From: Bacteroidales bacterium UBA1374
GTDB taxonomy: Bacteria; Bacteroidota; Bacteroidia; Bacteroidales; UBA932
Reading direction: 5' to 3'
Length of the DNA: 64,000 nt
Assembly (NCBI GenBank): GCA_002305545.1
Contig: DBRG01000005.1
Span: forward strand, 49,116-113,115
In this document: positions 37,377-46,432 of the stretch, piece by piece
Numbering within the stretch: the stretch's first letter is position 1
Layout: each line of letters starts with the position of its first letter
The notes under the pieces: generated by a model
Seen by the model: the letters and a program-made list of their open reading frames with translations, nothing else
Told to the model about the DNA's origin: nothing
The model's database searches: none
Translations under genes and position numbers: made by a program

Positions 37377-38714
37377 TTATAATTTCCGAACTGCTTCCCG
37401 GAACTGGTCGCCCCGGTCTTCATAATTTTTGAAAAGATCAAAACTGGCACAGGCAGGAGACAGCAGGACGGTGTCTCCCGGCCGGGCTAGGGTATAAGCC
37501 TGGTGAACGGCTTCTTTCATCGAACGGGTTTCAATAAGGCAGGGTACCCTGCCCTCAAAGCATTCCAGGATCTTTTTATTGTCAACTCCCAGGCAAATCA
37601 ATGCCTTTACCTTATCCGATACCAGGTCATACAAAGGGGTATAGTCATTTCCCTTATCCTGCCCGCCCACGATCCATACGACCGGGGTCTGAAGACTTTC
37701 CAGAGCATACCAGACAGAATTGACATTAGTGGCTTTGGAGTCGTTGATGTATAAGGCACCCCTGACTTTGGCCACCTGTTCCATCCTGTGCGGAATGCTC
37801 TTGAAGGAAGTCAGGCTCTCCCGGATCACCGGATTTTTTATGTGCATGATCTTGGCCGAAAGGGCTGCCGCCATGGAATTGTAAATGTTGTGTCTCCCCT
37901 GGAGGGCCAGTTCGTTGAGGAACATTTCAAAATCTTCCTCTCCGTAGCTTACATGCATCCTGTCCTGGGATGTGTAGGCTCCCTGGGGTACAAAGACTTT
38001 TTGTGATATTGGCAGCATCCTGGCTTTCAAAACGATGCGGTTCAGGTGATCCATAGAGATCTCATCGTCCCGGCAAAATATGAAACAATCATCCTGGTTC
38101 ATATTCTGTGTGATCCGGAACTTTGCCCTCACATATTCGTTCAAATCATGATGGTACCGGTCCAGGTGGTCCGGGGTGATGTTCAGCAGAATGGCAATAT
38201 CGGCTTTGAAGTCATACATTCCATCGAGCTGGAAACTGCTGAGTTCCAGAACGTATATATCGTAATTCTGTGTGGCGACCTGGTAGGCAAAGCTCTGTCC
38301 CACGTTCCCGGCCAGTCCGGCGTTCAGTCCCGCATTCCTGAGCAGGTAATAGATCAGAGAAGCCGTTGTGGTCTTGCCATTGCTTCCTGTGACGCATATT
38401 TTGCGGGCCTGGGTGTACCGGCCAGCAAACTCGATTTCAGAAATGACCGGTATCCCGGCATTGTTTAAATCTTCCACTATGGGTACAGAATCGGGTATCC
38501 CGGGGCTTTTGACTACCTGGTCTGCCGTCAGGATCAGCGAACGGGAATGCATTCCTTCTTCAAAGGCCACGCCGTATTCATGGAGCAGGGATTTTGCTCC
38601 GGGTTGTATGACCCCCGAATCGGAAAGAAACACATCAAATCCTTCTTTTTTAGCCAGCACTGCGGCTCCTACACCGCTTTCACCTCCTCCCAGTATAACC
38701 AGTCTGTTACTCAT
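37377..38714 (-). CDS. murD: UDP-N-acetylmuramoylalanine--D-glutamate ligase
   Basis: Adds D-Glu to UDP-MurNAc-L-Ala. The N-terminal domain opens with LVILGGGESGVGAAVLAKKEG, the ATP-binding motif is VTGSNGKTTTASLIYYLL, NITPDHLDRYH is the second conserved block and NDSKATN the third. It is 445 residues long. It lies 13 bases after mraY and 7 bases before ftsW. Confidence 0.96.
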   Translation of the reverse strand: MSNRLVILGGGESGVGAAVLAKKEGFDVFLSDSGVIQPGAKSLLHEYGVAFEEGMHSRSLILTADQVVKSPGIPDSVPIVEDLNNAGIPVISEIEFAGRYTQARKICVTGSNGKTTTASLIYYLLRNAGLNAGLAGNVGQSFAYQVATQNYDIYVLELSSFQLDGMYDFKADIAILLNITPDHLDRYHHDLNEYVRAKFRITQNMNQDDCFIFCRDDEISMDHLNRIVLKARMLPISQKVFVPQGAYTSQDRMHVSYGEEDFEMFLNELALQGRHNIYNSMAAALSAKIMHIKNPVIRESLTSFKSIPHRMEQVAKVRGALYINDSKATNVNSVWYALESLQTPVVWIVGGQDKGNDYTPLYDLVSDKVKALICLGVDNKKILECFEGRVPCLIETRSMKEAVHQAYTLARPGDTVLLSPACASFDLFKNYEDRGDQFREAVRKL

Positions 38715-38727
38715 AGAAATATTGTGA

Positions 38728-40092
38728 TTATCTGATTTTCAATGTTATAATTGTTAAAACAGCCAATAGAATGCTGATGATCCAGAAACGCACAACCACT
38801 TTCGGTTCTGCAATGGGTTCCGTGGGTCTCTTAAGCAATATGGGGGTGTCAACTTTCTTCCGGTCATATATATAATGGTCGTGAAGGGGAGCCCTTACCC
38901 ACACCCGCTCTCCCTTCACGACATCACCCGGATGGTATTTTCCCTGTGCCATCAGTTTTCTTGTGGCACGGATACGGGTATACTTGTACCATAACCGTTG
39001 TACCATTACAGAGAAACTCTCTGCCAGGAAAATACCGCAAAGGATCACCAGCAGCAACTCCACCCGTATCATCAGCGCATACACGGCCACGATACCACCC
39101 AGGGTAAGGCTGCCCACATCTCCCATGAATACCTGTGCCGGATAGGTGTTATACCAGAGGAAGCCAATGAGAGCTCCAATCAGTCCTGCCATAAAGACGA
39201 CCATTTCTCCGGAATTTGGTATATACATTATATTCAGGTACCGCGCATAGACAATGTTACCGGACAAATAGGCAAGCACACCCAGGGTAACCCCCACAAT
39301 AGCCACCGTGCCGGTGGCCAGTCCGTCCCTCCCGTCCGTGAGATTGGTCCCATTGGATACAGCTGTTACTATAAAGATGGCTACCAGGATATATACGATC
39401 CAGCCGGCCTTCTTGCCTGCTGCTCCCTTGAAGGGTGTGAGCCAGGAATAGTCAAACAGGTTGTCTTTCAGAAAGGGAATGGTTGTCTTGGTACTTTTAA
39501 CATGACGGATGTAAGCCGGCTCTTCCACCTGCTCTGTCTGACCGGCATCTGACGGAACCTGGATCATTTCCACAATAACGGCCTTGTCACTCACATACAG
39601 GGCAATTCCCACAATCAAACCCAGGCCTATCTGGCCATATACCTTGAGTTTGCCTTTCATGCCATCCTTGTCCTGGCGCCTTAACCTGGACAGAAAACGA
39701 ACAAACCCGGTGTCCTGTTTGCCGGCTTTATGCCTGAGTTTGAGCAGATCGTCAAGAAAACCTATGATGGAAAGCCACAGGGTGGATACGACCAGCAGCT
39801 GGACATAGAGGTTGGACAGGTCACACAACAGTAGCACCGAAACCAGCATGGAAATGATGATCACGATTCCGCCCATGGTCGGAGTCCCGGTTTTTCCGTT
39901 ATCTCCTGTTTTGACAGAAGTGTCGGTGATCTGTTTTCTTTTAAGCCGGGCAATGATGTATTTTCCTGCGATCAGGGAAATGATCAGGGCTATGATAACC
40001 GACATGATTGACCGGACAGAGATGTAACGGAAGAGTCCCACTCCCGGGAAATCCACGTTTTCTTTCAGGTATTCAAACAAATGGTATAGCAT
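38728..40092 (-). CDS. mraY: Phospho-N-acetylmuramoyl-pentapeptide-transferase
   Basis: Joins UDP-MurNAc-pentapeptide to undecaprenyl phosphate, giving lipid I. Around ten membrane segments; the conserved DNGKTGTPTMGGIVI block, the IGFLDDLLKLRHK motif with its catalytic DD, and NGTNLTDGRDGLATG are visible. The protein has 454 residues rather than about 360: there is an insertion of roughly 60-70 residues (around 170-240, with AYIRHVKSTKTTIPFLKDNLFDYSWL) that I know as a Bacteroidota feature. Lies 1 base after murE. Confidence 0.96.
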   Translation of the reverse strand: MLYHLFEYLKENVDFPGVGLFRYISVRSIMSVIIALIISLIAGKYIIARLKRKQITDTSVKTGDNGKTGTPTMGGIVIIISMLVSVLLLCDLSNLYVQLLVVSTLWLSIIGFLDDLLKLRHKAGKQDTGFVRFLSRLRRQDKDGMKGKLKVYGQIGLGLIVGIALYVSDKAVIVEMIQVPSDAGQTEQVEEPAYIRHVKSTKTTIPFLKDNLFDYSWLTPFKGAAGKKAGWIVYILVAIFIVTAVSNGTNLTDGRDGLATGTVAIVGVTLGVLAYLSGNIVYARYLNIMYIPNSGEMVVFMAGLIGALIGFLWYNTYPAQVFMGDVGSLTLGGIVAVYALMIRVELLLVILCGIFLAESFSVMVQRLWYKYTRIRATRKLMAQGKYHPGDVVKGERVWVRAPLHDHYIYDRKKVDTPILLKRPTEPIAEPKVVVRFWIISILLAVLTIITLKIR

Positions 40093-40093
40093 A

Positions 40094-41569
40094 TCATCCG
40101 GTCTTTAAAATTTCTGTTAGGATTTCTTTATCGTCAAAATGGTTTTTTATCCCCTTCACATCCTGGTATGTTTCATGGCCTTTGCCGGCTACCAGGATTA
40201 TGGCTCCGGGACGTGCCATTTTCACAGCTGTTCTGATAGCCTGACGCCTGTCGGTGATGCGCAGGTGACGATTTTGCTGTTCAAAGCTCAGGCCGGCGAT
40301 CATCTGGTCCAGTATGGCCTCTGGGTCTTCAAACCGGGGATTGTCAGAAGTAAAAATACAGAGATCGGCATACTGGTCTGCGATCCGGGCCATCAGGGGA
40401 CGTTTTGTGGTGTCCCGGTTCCCTCCGCAGCCCACCACGCAGATCAGTTCCTGACCAGGCCGGATCAGTTCCCTGAGCGTAAGGAGGGCGTTTTTCAGCG
40501 CATCGGGGGTGTGTGAGTAGTCCACCACGGCCGTCAGGTTATCTCCACCCCGGACGTATTCCATCCTTCCGCTGACTGTCCCGAGGGCGCTCAGGATCCG
40601 GAGCGTTTCTTCCCGGGGTTGCCGCATTATGGCTGCACAGGCATAAACTGCCAGCAGATTGTAAGCATTATGCATTCCTATGAAAGAGGTCCAGACTTCA
40701 GTTCCGTCAATGGATAATTGCATTCCGTCCACCGAATGATCCAGGACACGTGCATTGAAATCGGCCATTGTCCTGCAAGCGTAAGTGTAACTGCGTGCCG
40801 CACAGTTCTGTACCATTACCGGCCCATTCCTGTCATCCAGGTTGGTCAGGGCGAAAGCACCGGCGGGGAGCATGTCAAAAAAATGCTTTTTGGCATCCCG
40901 GTATGCGGCAAATGTTTTATGGTAATCCAGGTGGTCGTGGGTCAGGTTGGTGAAGATTCCGCCCGCAAAACGAAGCCCTGTGATGCGCTCCTGAACCACG
41001 GAATGTGAGCTGACTTCCATAAAACAATGGGTGCATCCGGTGTGCAGCATCTTGTCAAGCAGGCTGTTGATAGCCAAAGCGTCGGGGGTGGTATGCGTGG
41101 CAGGCACCTGATCCCGGTCTATGTAATAAGCAATGGTGGATATGAGTCCGCATTTGTGTCCCAGCTGGCTGAACATACGGTATAAAAGGGTAGCCGTAGT
41201 TGTTTTTCCGTTTGTTCCGGTGACTCCTACCAGTATCATTTTTGCCGAAGGATGTCCATACCAGGCATCGGCCAGCAAGGCCAGTGCCCTGTATGAATCC
41301 GGTACCTCGATGAAGGTGGTGCTGTCACAAAATCCGGATATCACCTGTTGGTCTGCAAGACACCCTTTTTGATAAACCACCGCTGCGGCTCCCTGCCTGG
41401 CCGCCTGGGATATGAACAGGTGTCCGTCTGTCTGAGTTCCCGGTACAGCCACGAAGAGACATCCTTCAAGAACCTTGCGTGAATCCTGGCATATAAAAGC
41501 AATTTCACGGGCCTGTGATCCCGTGACCTTCCCCGTTTCCAGTACTTCTATAAGCCTTGACAATTGCAT
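40094..41569 (-). CDS. murE: UDP-MurNAc-tripeptide synthetase MurE, probably meso-diaminopimelate-adding
   Basis: Adds the third amino acid of the peptide stem. The ATP motif is VGVTGTNGKTTTATLLYRMF; the C-terminal domain contains TSDNPRFEDPEAILDQM, and DNPR in this place is the motif of meso-DAP-adding MurE enzymes, as opposed to the D(D/N)P(N/A) of lysine-adding ones. The wall is therefore predicted to be of the meso-DAP type. It is 491 residues long and follows ftsI by 11 bases. Confidence 0.95.
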   Translation of the reverse strand: MQLSRLIEVLETGKVTGSQAREIAFICQDSRKVLEGCLFVAVPGTQTDGHLFISQAARQGAAAVVYQKGCLADQQVISGFCDSTTFIEVPDSYRALALLADAWYGHPSAKMILVGVTGTNGKTTTATLLYRMFSQLGHKCGLISTIAYYIDRDQVPATHTTPDALAINSLLDKMLHTGCTHCFMEVSSHSVVQERITGLRFAGGIFTNLTHDHLDYHKTFAAYRDAKKHFFDMLPAGAFALTNLDDRNGPVMVQNCAARSYTYACRTMADFNARVLDHSVDGMQLSIDGTEVWTSFIGMHNAYNLLAVYACAAIMRQPREETLRILSALGTVSGRMEYVRGGDNLTAVVDYSHTPDALKNALLTLRELIRPGQELICVVGCGGNRDTTKRPLMARIADQYADLCIFTSDNPRFEDPEAILDQMIAGLSFEQQNRHLRITDRRQAIRTAVKMARPGAIILVAGKGHETYQDVKGIKNHFDDKEILTEILKTG

Positions 41570-41580
41570 GCCGGTAATAT

Positions 41581-43359
41581 TTATGAGGTTTTTTCCGGCG
41601 CTACCAGGGGAGCATTCCAGAAAGGATTCGTGATATATATATGGTCTGCTATCTTCTTGAACACCGGGGCTGCCCAGGATGCCCCGTAAAAATTACCCCG
41701 GGTGGGGCTGGAATACAAGATGACGATCATGCTGTATTTTGGATTTTCAGAAGGGAAAAAGCCCACAAAGGAGGCCTGGTGCTTCCTGTATCCGTTGTGT
41801 ACAAAAGCCCCGTCATAGGCGATCTGTGCGGTTCCTGTCTTTCCCGATATGCTGTAACGCGGGTCATTTATGCGGCTGGCAGTGCCGTGTTCTACAACCC
41901 CCCGCAAAGCCTGGTGGACGGCTCTGAGCGTAGCCGGAGTACAAAGTGTCCCGCTCAAAAGGGTATGTTCGGGCTGTTCAACCAGCCGGCCATGTTGCGT
42001 GAAGTGTTCTATGAAATATGGAGTCACCATCCGGCCGTTGTTGGCAATGGCGTTATAAAAAGTCAGCACATGCAAAGGGGTGAGTTTCATTTCGTATCCC
42101 ATGGCAATCATGGGCAACGACAAGCGTGACCAGCCCTCTTCTCCGGGAAAAGGAATCTGTGCGCGTCCTTCGCCAATCAGTTCAATGTTGAGCCGCTCGT
42201 TGAGCTTCATGTTGTACAACCTGTTGATGAACTGTTTTTCTCGCTCTCCGTATTTTTCTACTGCCAGCTTGGCAAAAGCCACGTTGGAAGATTTTTCAAA
42301 GGCTTGCTGAACGGTGATTGTTCCATATGAGCCGCTGGCCTCGGTAAAAGTTTTCCCATAATAATGCCATCCGTTCCTGCCTGTGGCGATGCTGTCGGAT
42401 AGGCGCACAAAACCATCTTCAAGCAACGCTATCAGGGTGGCCAGCTTGAATGTGGATCCCGGATTGGTTGATTCGCTGATGGCATAATTGAAGGTCTCGT
42501 CATAGGTTCCGTCAGGCATTCTTTTCATGTTTACGATCGCCCGGATGGCTCCTGTGCCGACTTCCATCACCACTGTCGTTGCACCTTCAAACGTTGAGTC
42601 TATGGAAAGCTGTTCCCTGAGGGCACTTTCGGCAGCTCCCTGGATACTGATATCTATTGTGGTGACTATGTCCAGGCCGTCTTTGGGAGCCACTTCGGGC
42701 TGACTGGATACGGGGACCCACTTATCGTCGCCTGAGCGCCTGCGGACCCGGTCTTTACCCGGATTTCCCTTCAAATAAGCATTATAAGCGTATTCAATGC
42801 CTACACCCGTTTGTTCATCTTCGCTTATATATCCTATGGTTCTGTAAGCCATACGTCCATAGGGGTAAATACGTTTTTCCTTTTGATTGACAATCAGCCC
42901 GCCTTTGAATTGTCCCTGGTTAAAAATGGGGAATTCCCTGATTTTCTGTAATTCATCATAAGATACCAGGCGGTTTCCCAGTTCCAGGTTGCGGTATCCA
43001 GGCTTTTTTTCCACCCGGGCCCGCGTAATCTCCTGCTCATAGGCTGCGGCGGATTTATCTTCAAATAAACGGGATAAGGCAACCGAGAGATCTCCCAGGT
43101 AACGGTTCAGCATCAAATCATCCGGCACGGAACAGTCCATACGCACTTCGTAGAAAGGAACGGTGCTGGCCAGTACCCGTCCGTCACAACCCAGGATGCT
43201 GCCCCGGTAGGCAGGAACATCGATAGTCCTGTATACTATGGCATCCAGCTGGTCCTTGTAGTCTGAAAAGAACTGCAGGTGTACGATCTGCCCGATGGCC
43301 AGCAGGGCCGTCAGAAGATAGCATATATAGACAATCATCATTTTGCCTGATGTATTCAT
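41581..43359 (-). CDS. ftsI: Penicillin-binding protein, FtsI-like D,D-transpeptidase
   Basis: A class B PBP that cross-links septal wall. One N-terminal membrane anchor (residues 7-27), the PBP dimerisation domain with APYRGSILGCDG-like VPAYRGSILGCDG, then the transpeptidase domain with Ser302-T-F-Lys305, SSN at 357-359 and KTG at 507-509. The protein has 592 residues and ends soon after the transpeptidase domain, with no PASTA domain, whereas many Bacteroidota FtsI proteins are longer with a C-terminal PASTA. Its start overlaps ftsL by 4 bases. Confidence 0.94.
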   Translation of the reverse strand: MNTSGKMMIVYICYLLTALLAIGQIVHLQFFSDYKDQLDAIVYRTIDVPAYRGSILGCDGRVLASTVPFYEVRMDCSVPDDLMLNRYLGDLSVALSRLFEDKSAAAYEQEITRARVEKKPGYRNLELGNRLVSYDELQKIREFPIFNQGQFKGGLIVNQKEKRIYPYGRMAYRTIGYISEDEQTGVGIEYAYNAYLKGNPGKDRVRRRSGDDKWVPVSSQPEVAPKDGLDIVTTIDISIQGAAESALREQLSIDSTFEGATTVVMEVGTGAIRAIVNMKRMPDGTYDETFNYAISESTNPGSTFKLATLIALLEDGFVRLSDSIATGRNGWHYYGKTFTEASGSYGTITVQQAFEKSSNVAFAKLAVEKYGEREKQFINRLYNMKLNERLNIELIGEGRAQIPFPGEEGWSRLSLPMIAMGYEMKLTPLHVLTFYNAIANNGRMVTPYFIEHFTQHGRLVEQPEHTLLSGTLCTPATLRAVHQALRGVVEHGTASRINDPRYSISGKTGTAQIAYDGAFVHNGYRKHQASFVGFFPSENPKYSMIVILYSSPTRGNFYGASWAAPVFKKIADHIYITNPFWNAPLVAPEKTS

Positions 43360-43688
43360 CGTCCACTTTTTATCCAGGCAGGCGGATTAACGGGAGCCAT
43401 TAATTCCGAACCCCTGTTCCTGAGTTGTTTTTCAATTTCCTGTTGTTGGCTCAACTGCATCAAATCGGCCGATTTTCTTGTGTATTCTGCATGGAGCAGC
43501 TTAAGTTCCTTTTCCACCTGGTAATTGACCAGCAATGTTTTTTCAACGGCATTGTTTATGCTGATGTAAAGAATCAGGAGGAAGAATATATAGAGAATAA
43601 AGTTCAGGTGCCCGGAAAGCAACCCGCTGAGCAGGGCACGTCCGCCAAAAAGAGTGGAAATGAGTTGTTCACCTTTGGTTTTACTCAT
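43356..43688 (-). CDS. ftsL: FtsL-like division protein
   Basis: A 110-residue bitopic membrane protein with one membrane segment at about residues 29-46 and a coiled-coil-like periplasmic part (VEKELKLLHAEYTRKSADLMQLSQQQEIEKQLRNRG). The sequence alone would not identify it, but the size, topology and position between rsmH and ftsI are those of FtsL. It overlaps rsmH by 8 bases and ftsI by 4 bases. It is expected to bind FtsQ and the FtsB homologue. Confidence 0.85.
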   Translation of the reverse strand: MSKTKGEQLISTLFGGRALLSGLLSGHLNFILYIFFLLILYISINNAVEKTLLVNYQVEKELKLLHAEYTRKSADLMQLSQQQEIEKQLRNRGSELMAPVNPPAWIKSGR

Positions 43689-44565
43689 AATCTTGCTCCC
43701 TTATTTTCTCAGCCGTCCTGAGTTTGGCACTCCGGGCCCTTGTGTTTTCACTGATTTCATTTTCCTGCGGCAGGATGGGTTTTTTATTGACCTGCCTTAG
43801 TAAACCGGCGGCTGCCTTTTCACGCAAGAAGTGTTTTACCATCCTGTCTTCCAGGGAATGGTATGTAATGATGACCAGCCTGCCTCCGGCATTAAGCAGG
43901 GCAAGGCTCTGGTCGAGCAGTCCTTCCAGGGCACGCATTTCATCATTGACTTCTATGCGCAGGGCCTGGTATACTTTGGCCAGGAATTTATGTTCTGCAT
44001 TCCGGGGTATCAGTCCCTCCAGTGCATGGTGAAGATCTCCGGTTGTATTGACGGGTTTGATGGTCCGGGCTTTGACAATGGCACCGGAAAGGGCAGAGGC
44101 GTTGCTTACTCCGGCATAACGGTAAAATAGAGCAGTCAGGTCTTCACGGGGATATTCATTGACCACCAAAGCAGCCGTTTTATCCGAAGCCGGGTTCATT
44201 CTCATGTCCAGCAACGCATCAAACCGGAAAGAAAATCCTCGTTCGGCTGTATCAAACTGATGCCAGGATACCCCCAGGTCGGCCAGAATGCCGTCGACCC
44301 TGTTCACCCCATGGTATCTGCAAACATTATGGATAAACCTGAAATTGGAATGAATCCAGTTGATTCTTTTGTCATCCGGCAGGTTACCCTGTGATTCCGG
44401 ATCCTGATCAAAAGCCAGCAAGCGCCCCCGCGGACCCAGCTGTTCCAGGATAGCGCGGGAGTGTCCGCCGCCGCCGAATGTGGCATCCACGTATACCCCC
44501 TCCGGCTTTATGGCCAGGGATTCGATACTTTCTCTCAAAAGAACCGGTATATGATAGAAAACCAT
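43681..44565 (-). CDS. rsmH: 16S rRNA (cytosine1402-N4)-methyltransferase
   Basis: Methylates N4 of C1402 in 16S rRNA; the partner 2'-O-methylase RsmI is encoded at 11.3 kb. FYHIPVLLRESIESL opens the protein, VDATFGGGGHSRAIL is the SAM-binding motif, DGILADLGVSWHQFD carries motif IV, and VNDEMRALEGLLDQ and ITYHSLEDRMVKHFLRE are the C-terminal hallmarks. Of 294 residues. The second gene of the dcw cluster, 11 bases after mraZ. Confidence 0.97.
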   Translation of the reverse strand: MVFYHIPVLLRESIESLAIKPEGVYVDATFGGGGHSRAILEQLGPRGRLLAFDQDPESQGNLPDDKRINWIHSNFRFIHNVCRYHGVNRVDGILADLGVSWHQFDTAERGFSFRFDALLDMRMNPASDKTAALVVNEYPREDLTALFYRYAGVSNASALSGAIVKARTIKPVNTTGDLHHALEGLIPRNAEHKFLAKVYQALRIEVNDEMRALEGLLDQSLALLNAGGRLVIITYHSLEDRMVKHFLREKAAAGLLRQVNKKPILPQENEISENTRARSAKLRTAEKIREQDYE

Positions 44566-44576
44566 AGGAGCAATTA

Positions 44577-45026
44577 TTATGACAGGATCTTTTCGGCAAG
44601 CGATACATAATCATCATCACTGATCAGGCTGACATGATAGGATTCTTTGGACCACAACTCGATCTTAAAATCGGCTCCGGCAAATACCACCTCTTTATTC
44701 ACGCCTATCATGTTTAGCAAATGTTTGGGAATCAATATTCTTCCGGTTTTTTCGTCGGGTTCGACTACAGCCCTGTTGCTCATGTAGGCACGCCAAAGCA
44801 CTGCATGTTCACGATTGAAGGAAGGGTTCAACCGTGCTTTCACCGCTTCAGACTGTTTTTCCCATTCTTCATAGGAATACATTTCCAGACATGGACTGAA
44901 CAAATCTTTCTTCACTACAAAACGAAGCGGACGGTCAGGATCTGCCAGTGCCTTCAGGGCAGAAGGAAACACCAGACGTCCTTTGTCGTCAAGTTTTGCA
45001 TTGTATTCTCCAATAAATTTTGCCAT
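44577..45026 (-). CDS. mraZ: MraZ transcriptional regulator
   Basis: A SpoVT/AbrB-like DNA-binding protein that regulates the dcw cluster from its own promoter region in other bacteria. The 149-residue product starts MAKFIGEYNAKLDDKGRLVFPSALK and has the second half-repeat ending GRILIPKHLLNMIG; two tandem AbrB-like units are normal. The frame is open to 45254, but the extra part overlaps the M23 gene and looks non-coding. Direct repeats typical of MraZ boxes were not clearly seen in the 122 bases upstream. Confidence 0.95.
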   Translation of the reverse strand: MAKFIGEYNAKLDDKGRLVFPSALKALADPDRPLRFVVKKDLFSPCLEMYSYEEWEKQSEAVKARLNPSFNREHAVLWRAYMSNRAVVEPDEKTGRILIPKHLLNMIGVNKEVVFAGADFKIELWSKESYHVSLISDDDYVSLAEKILS

Positions 45027-45050
45027 ATCGGGTCGGATAATTCTTTCGAA

Positions 45051-45058
45051 CAAAAGTA
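45051..45058 (-). promoter_or_regulatory. Predicted -7 element of the mraZ / dcw promoter
   Basis: TACTTTTG on the minus strand, a match to TAnnTTTG, 24 bases before mraZ. It would drive the whole division cluster. The -33 element is unclear. Confidence 0.5.
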
Positions 45059-45120
45059 TAAAAACTTTTCCACTATTTTCCATTTTATTACAAATATTTC
45101 CACTTTGAGACAATTTTTTA

Positions 45121-45128
45121 TAGTTTTG
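45121..45128 (+). promoter_or_regulatory. Predicted -7 element of the M23 peptidase promoter
   Basis: TAGTTTTG, a match to TAnnTTTG, 20 bases before the M23 start. The -33 region is not clear. Confidence 0.45.
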
Positions 45129-45148
45129 TATCTGATGAATCCCATGAA

Positions 45149-46432
45149 ATGTATTTGAGAAAAATTCTAATTCTGATGAGCGGCCTGTTAATCGGTGGCT
45201 GCGCAGGGTCAAGGCAAGAACCTGAAGTGCTGCCTGAACCATCGGTAGAAACAATTCCCGATGGAGAAGTGGCCGAGTTATGCGGATTGTTTGCTTTACC
45301 GCTGATGGACTACGGCCTGGAAAATGAGGTGATCAGAAAAAATGAGAACCTGGCCTCTATCCTGCAGGGCAGGGGGATTGATTACCAGCAGGTCTATTCT
45401 GTCACACAAATTGCACGTGGTGTTTTTGACATGCGCAGGCTCAGGGCCGGAAATCCCTATTCATTGCTCTACGCTCCAGGCGCCTCAGAACCGTCCTATT
45501 TCATCTATGAAGAAAATTACAGGACGCATGTATGCTTTTCTCTCACCGACAGTCTTTGGGTACGCAGGGCCGAGATCCCCCTGGAGATAGAGGATAAGTT
45601 CGTTGATATAACCATTTCCAGTTCATTGTGGCAGGATCTGGAAGAAGCGGGATACAATCCTCTGGTTGCCAATGGACTGTCCGAAGTCTTCGCCTGGACA
45701 GTGGATTTCTTCGGGCTTCAAAAAGGGGACACTTTCAGGGCATCCTACCAGGCATACCTGCTTAAAGACAAAGAAGTGGAGGCCGGTCCCATCCTGGCGG
45801 CATCGTTCATTCGTGCCGGCCACACCCAGAAGGCCTTCCGGTATATGCAGGACAGTGTTCCCGGGTATTGGGATCAGGATGGGGTGAACCTGCAAAGGGC
45901 ATTTTTAAAAGCACCCCTGAAATATTCCCGTGTAAGTTCCGGATTCAGTTATGCCCGAAGGCACCCCATCACAAGAACAGTACGTCCCCATACGGGTATC
46001 GACTATGCAGCCCCGGCCGGTACTCCCGTGATGAGCATAGGGGAAGGCAAGGTCATAGAAAGAACGTATACGCGGGCTGGGGGCAATACAGTCAGAATCA
46101 AACACAACAGTGTTTATACTACCGCTTACCTTCATTTGTCGCGATTTGCCAGCGGACTTACCGTGGGAAAGCAAGTGGCACAGGGAGAAACCATAGGGTA
46201 TGTCGGGAGTACGGGATCATCCACGGGACCTCATCTTGATTTTCGGGTCTGGAGGAATGGGAAACCCATCAATGCCCTGACCATGGAATCTCCTCCTGCC
46301 GATCCCATTCATGAAGCTAACATGAAAAGTTTCAGGGAGTATATTGCTCCTTACCGAAGGGGGCTTGAACCGGAATTTTATAAAAGAATTGCGCTGGAGA
46401 TTATCGAACTTGCCGGGGTACGTTTTACTTAA
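45149..46432 (+). CDS. M23 (LytM) family peptidase, lipoprotein
   Basis: A 427-residue envelope protein. A lipobox (LIGGC, Cys18) predicts a lipoprotein; an N-terminal domain of about 220 residues resembles the OapA/LysM-like region of DipM-type proteins, and the C-terminal part is LytM. His281 and Asp285 (HTGIDYAAPAGTPV) are the first zinc ligands and His329 lies in YLHLS. The usual HxH reads His362-Leu-Asp364, so one expected His is replaced by Asp. The enzyme may therefore be altered or inactive, though such forms may be common in the phylum. It is divergent from mraZ, fitting a wall role. Confidence 0.87.
   Translation: MYLRKILILMSGLLIGGCAGSRQEPEVLPEPSVETIPDGEVAELCGLFALPLMDYGLENEVIRKNENLASILQGRGIDYQQVYSVTQIARGVFDMRRLRAGNPYSLLYAPGASEPSYFIYEENYRTHVCFSLTDSLWVRRAEIPLEIEDKFVDITISSSLWQDLEEAGYNPLVANGLSEVFAWTVDFFGLQKGDTFRASYQAYLLKDKEVEAGPILAASFIRAGHTQKAFRYMQDSVPGYWDQDGVNLQRAFLKAPLKYSRVSSGFSYARRHPITRTVRPHTGIDYAAPAGTPVMSIGEGKVIERTYTRAGGNTVRIKHNSVYTTAYLHLSRFASGLTVGKQVAQGETIGYVGSTGSSTGPHLDFRVWRNGKPINALTMESPPADPIHEANMKSFREYIAPYRRGLEPEFYKRIALEIIELAGVRFT

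Noticed and set aside
45027..45254. N-terminal extension of the mraZ frame
   Set aside because: It overlaps the M23 gene start and the promoter region; MraZ normally starts MAKFIGEY as at 45026.
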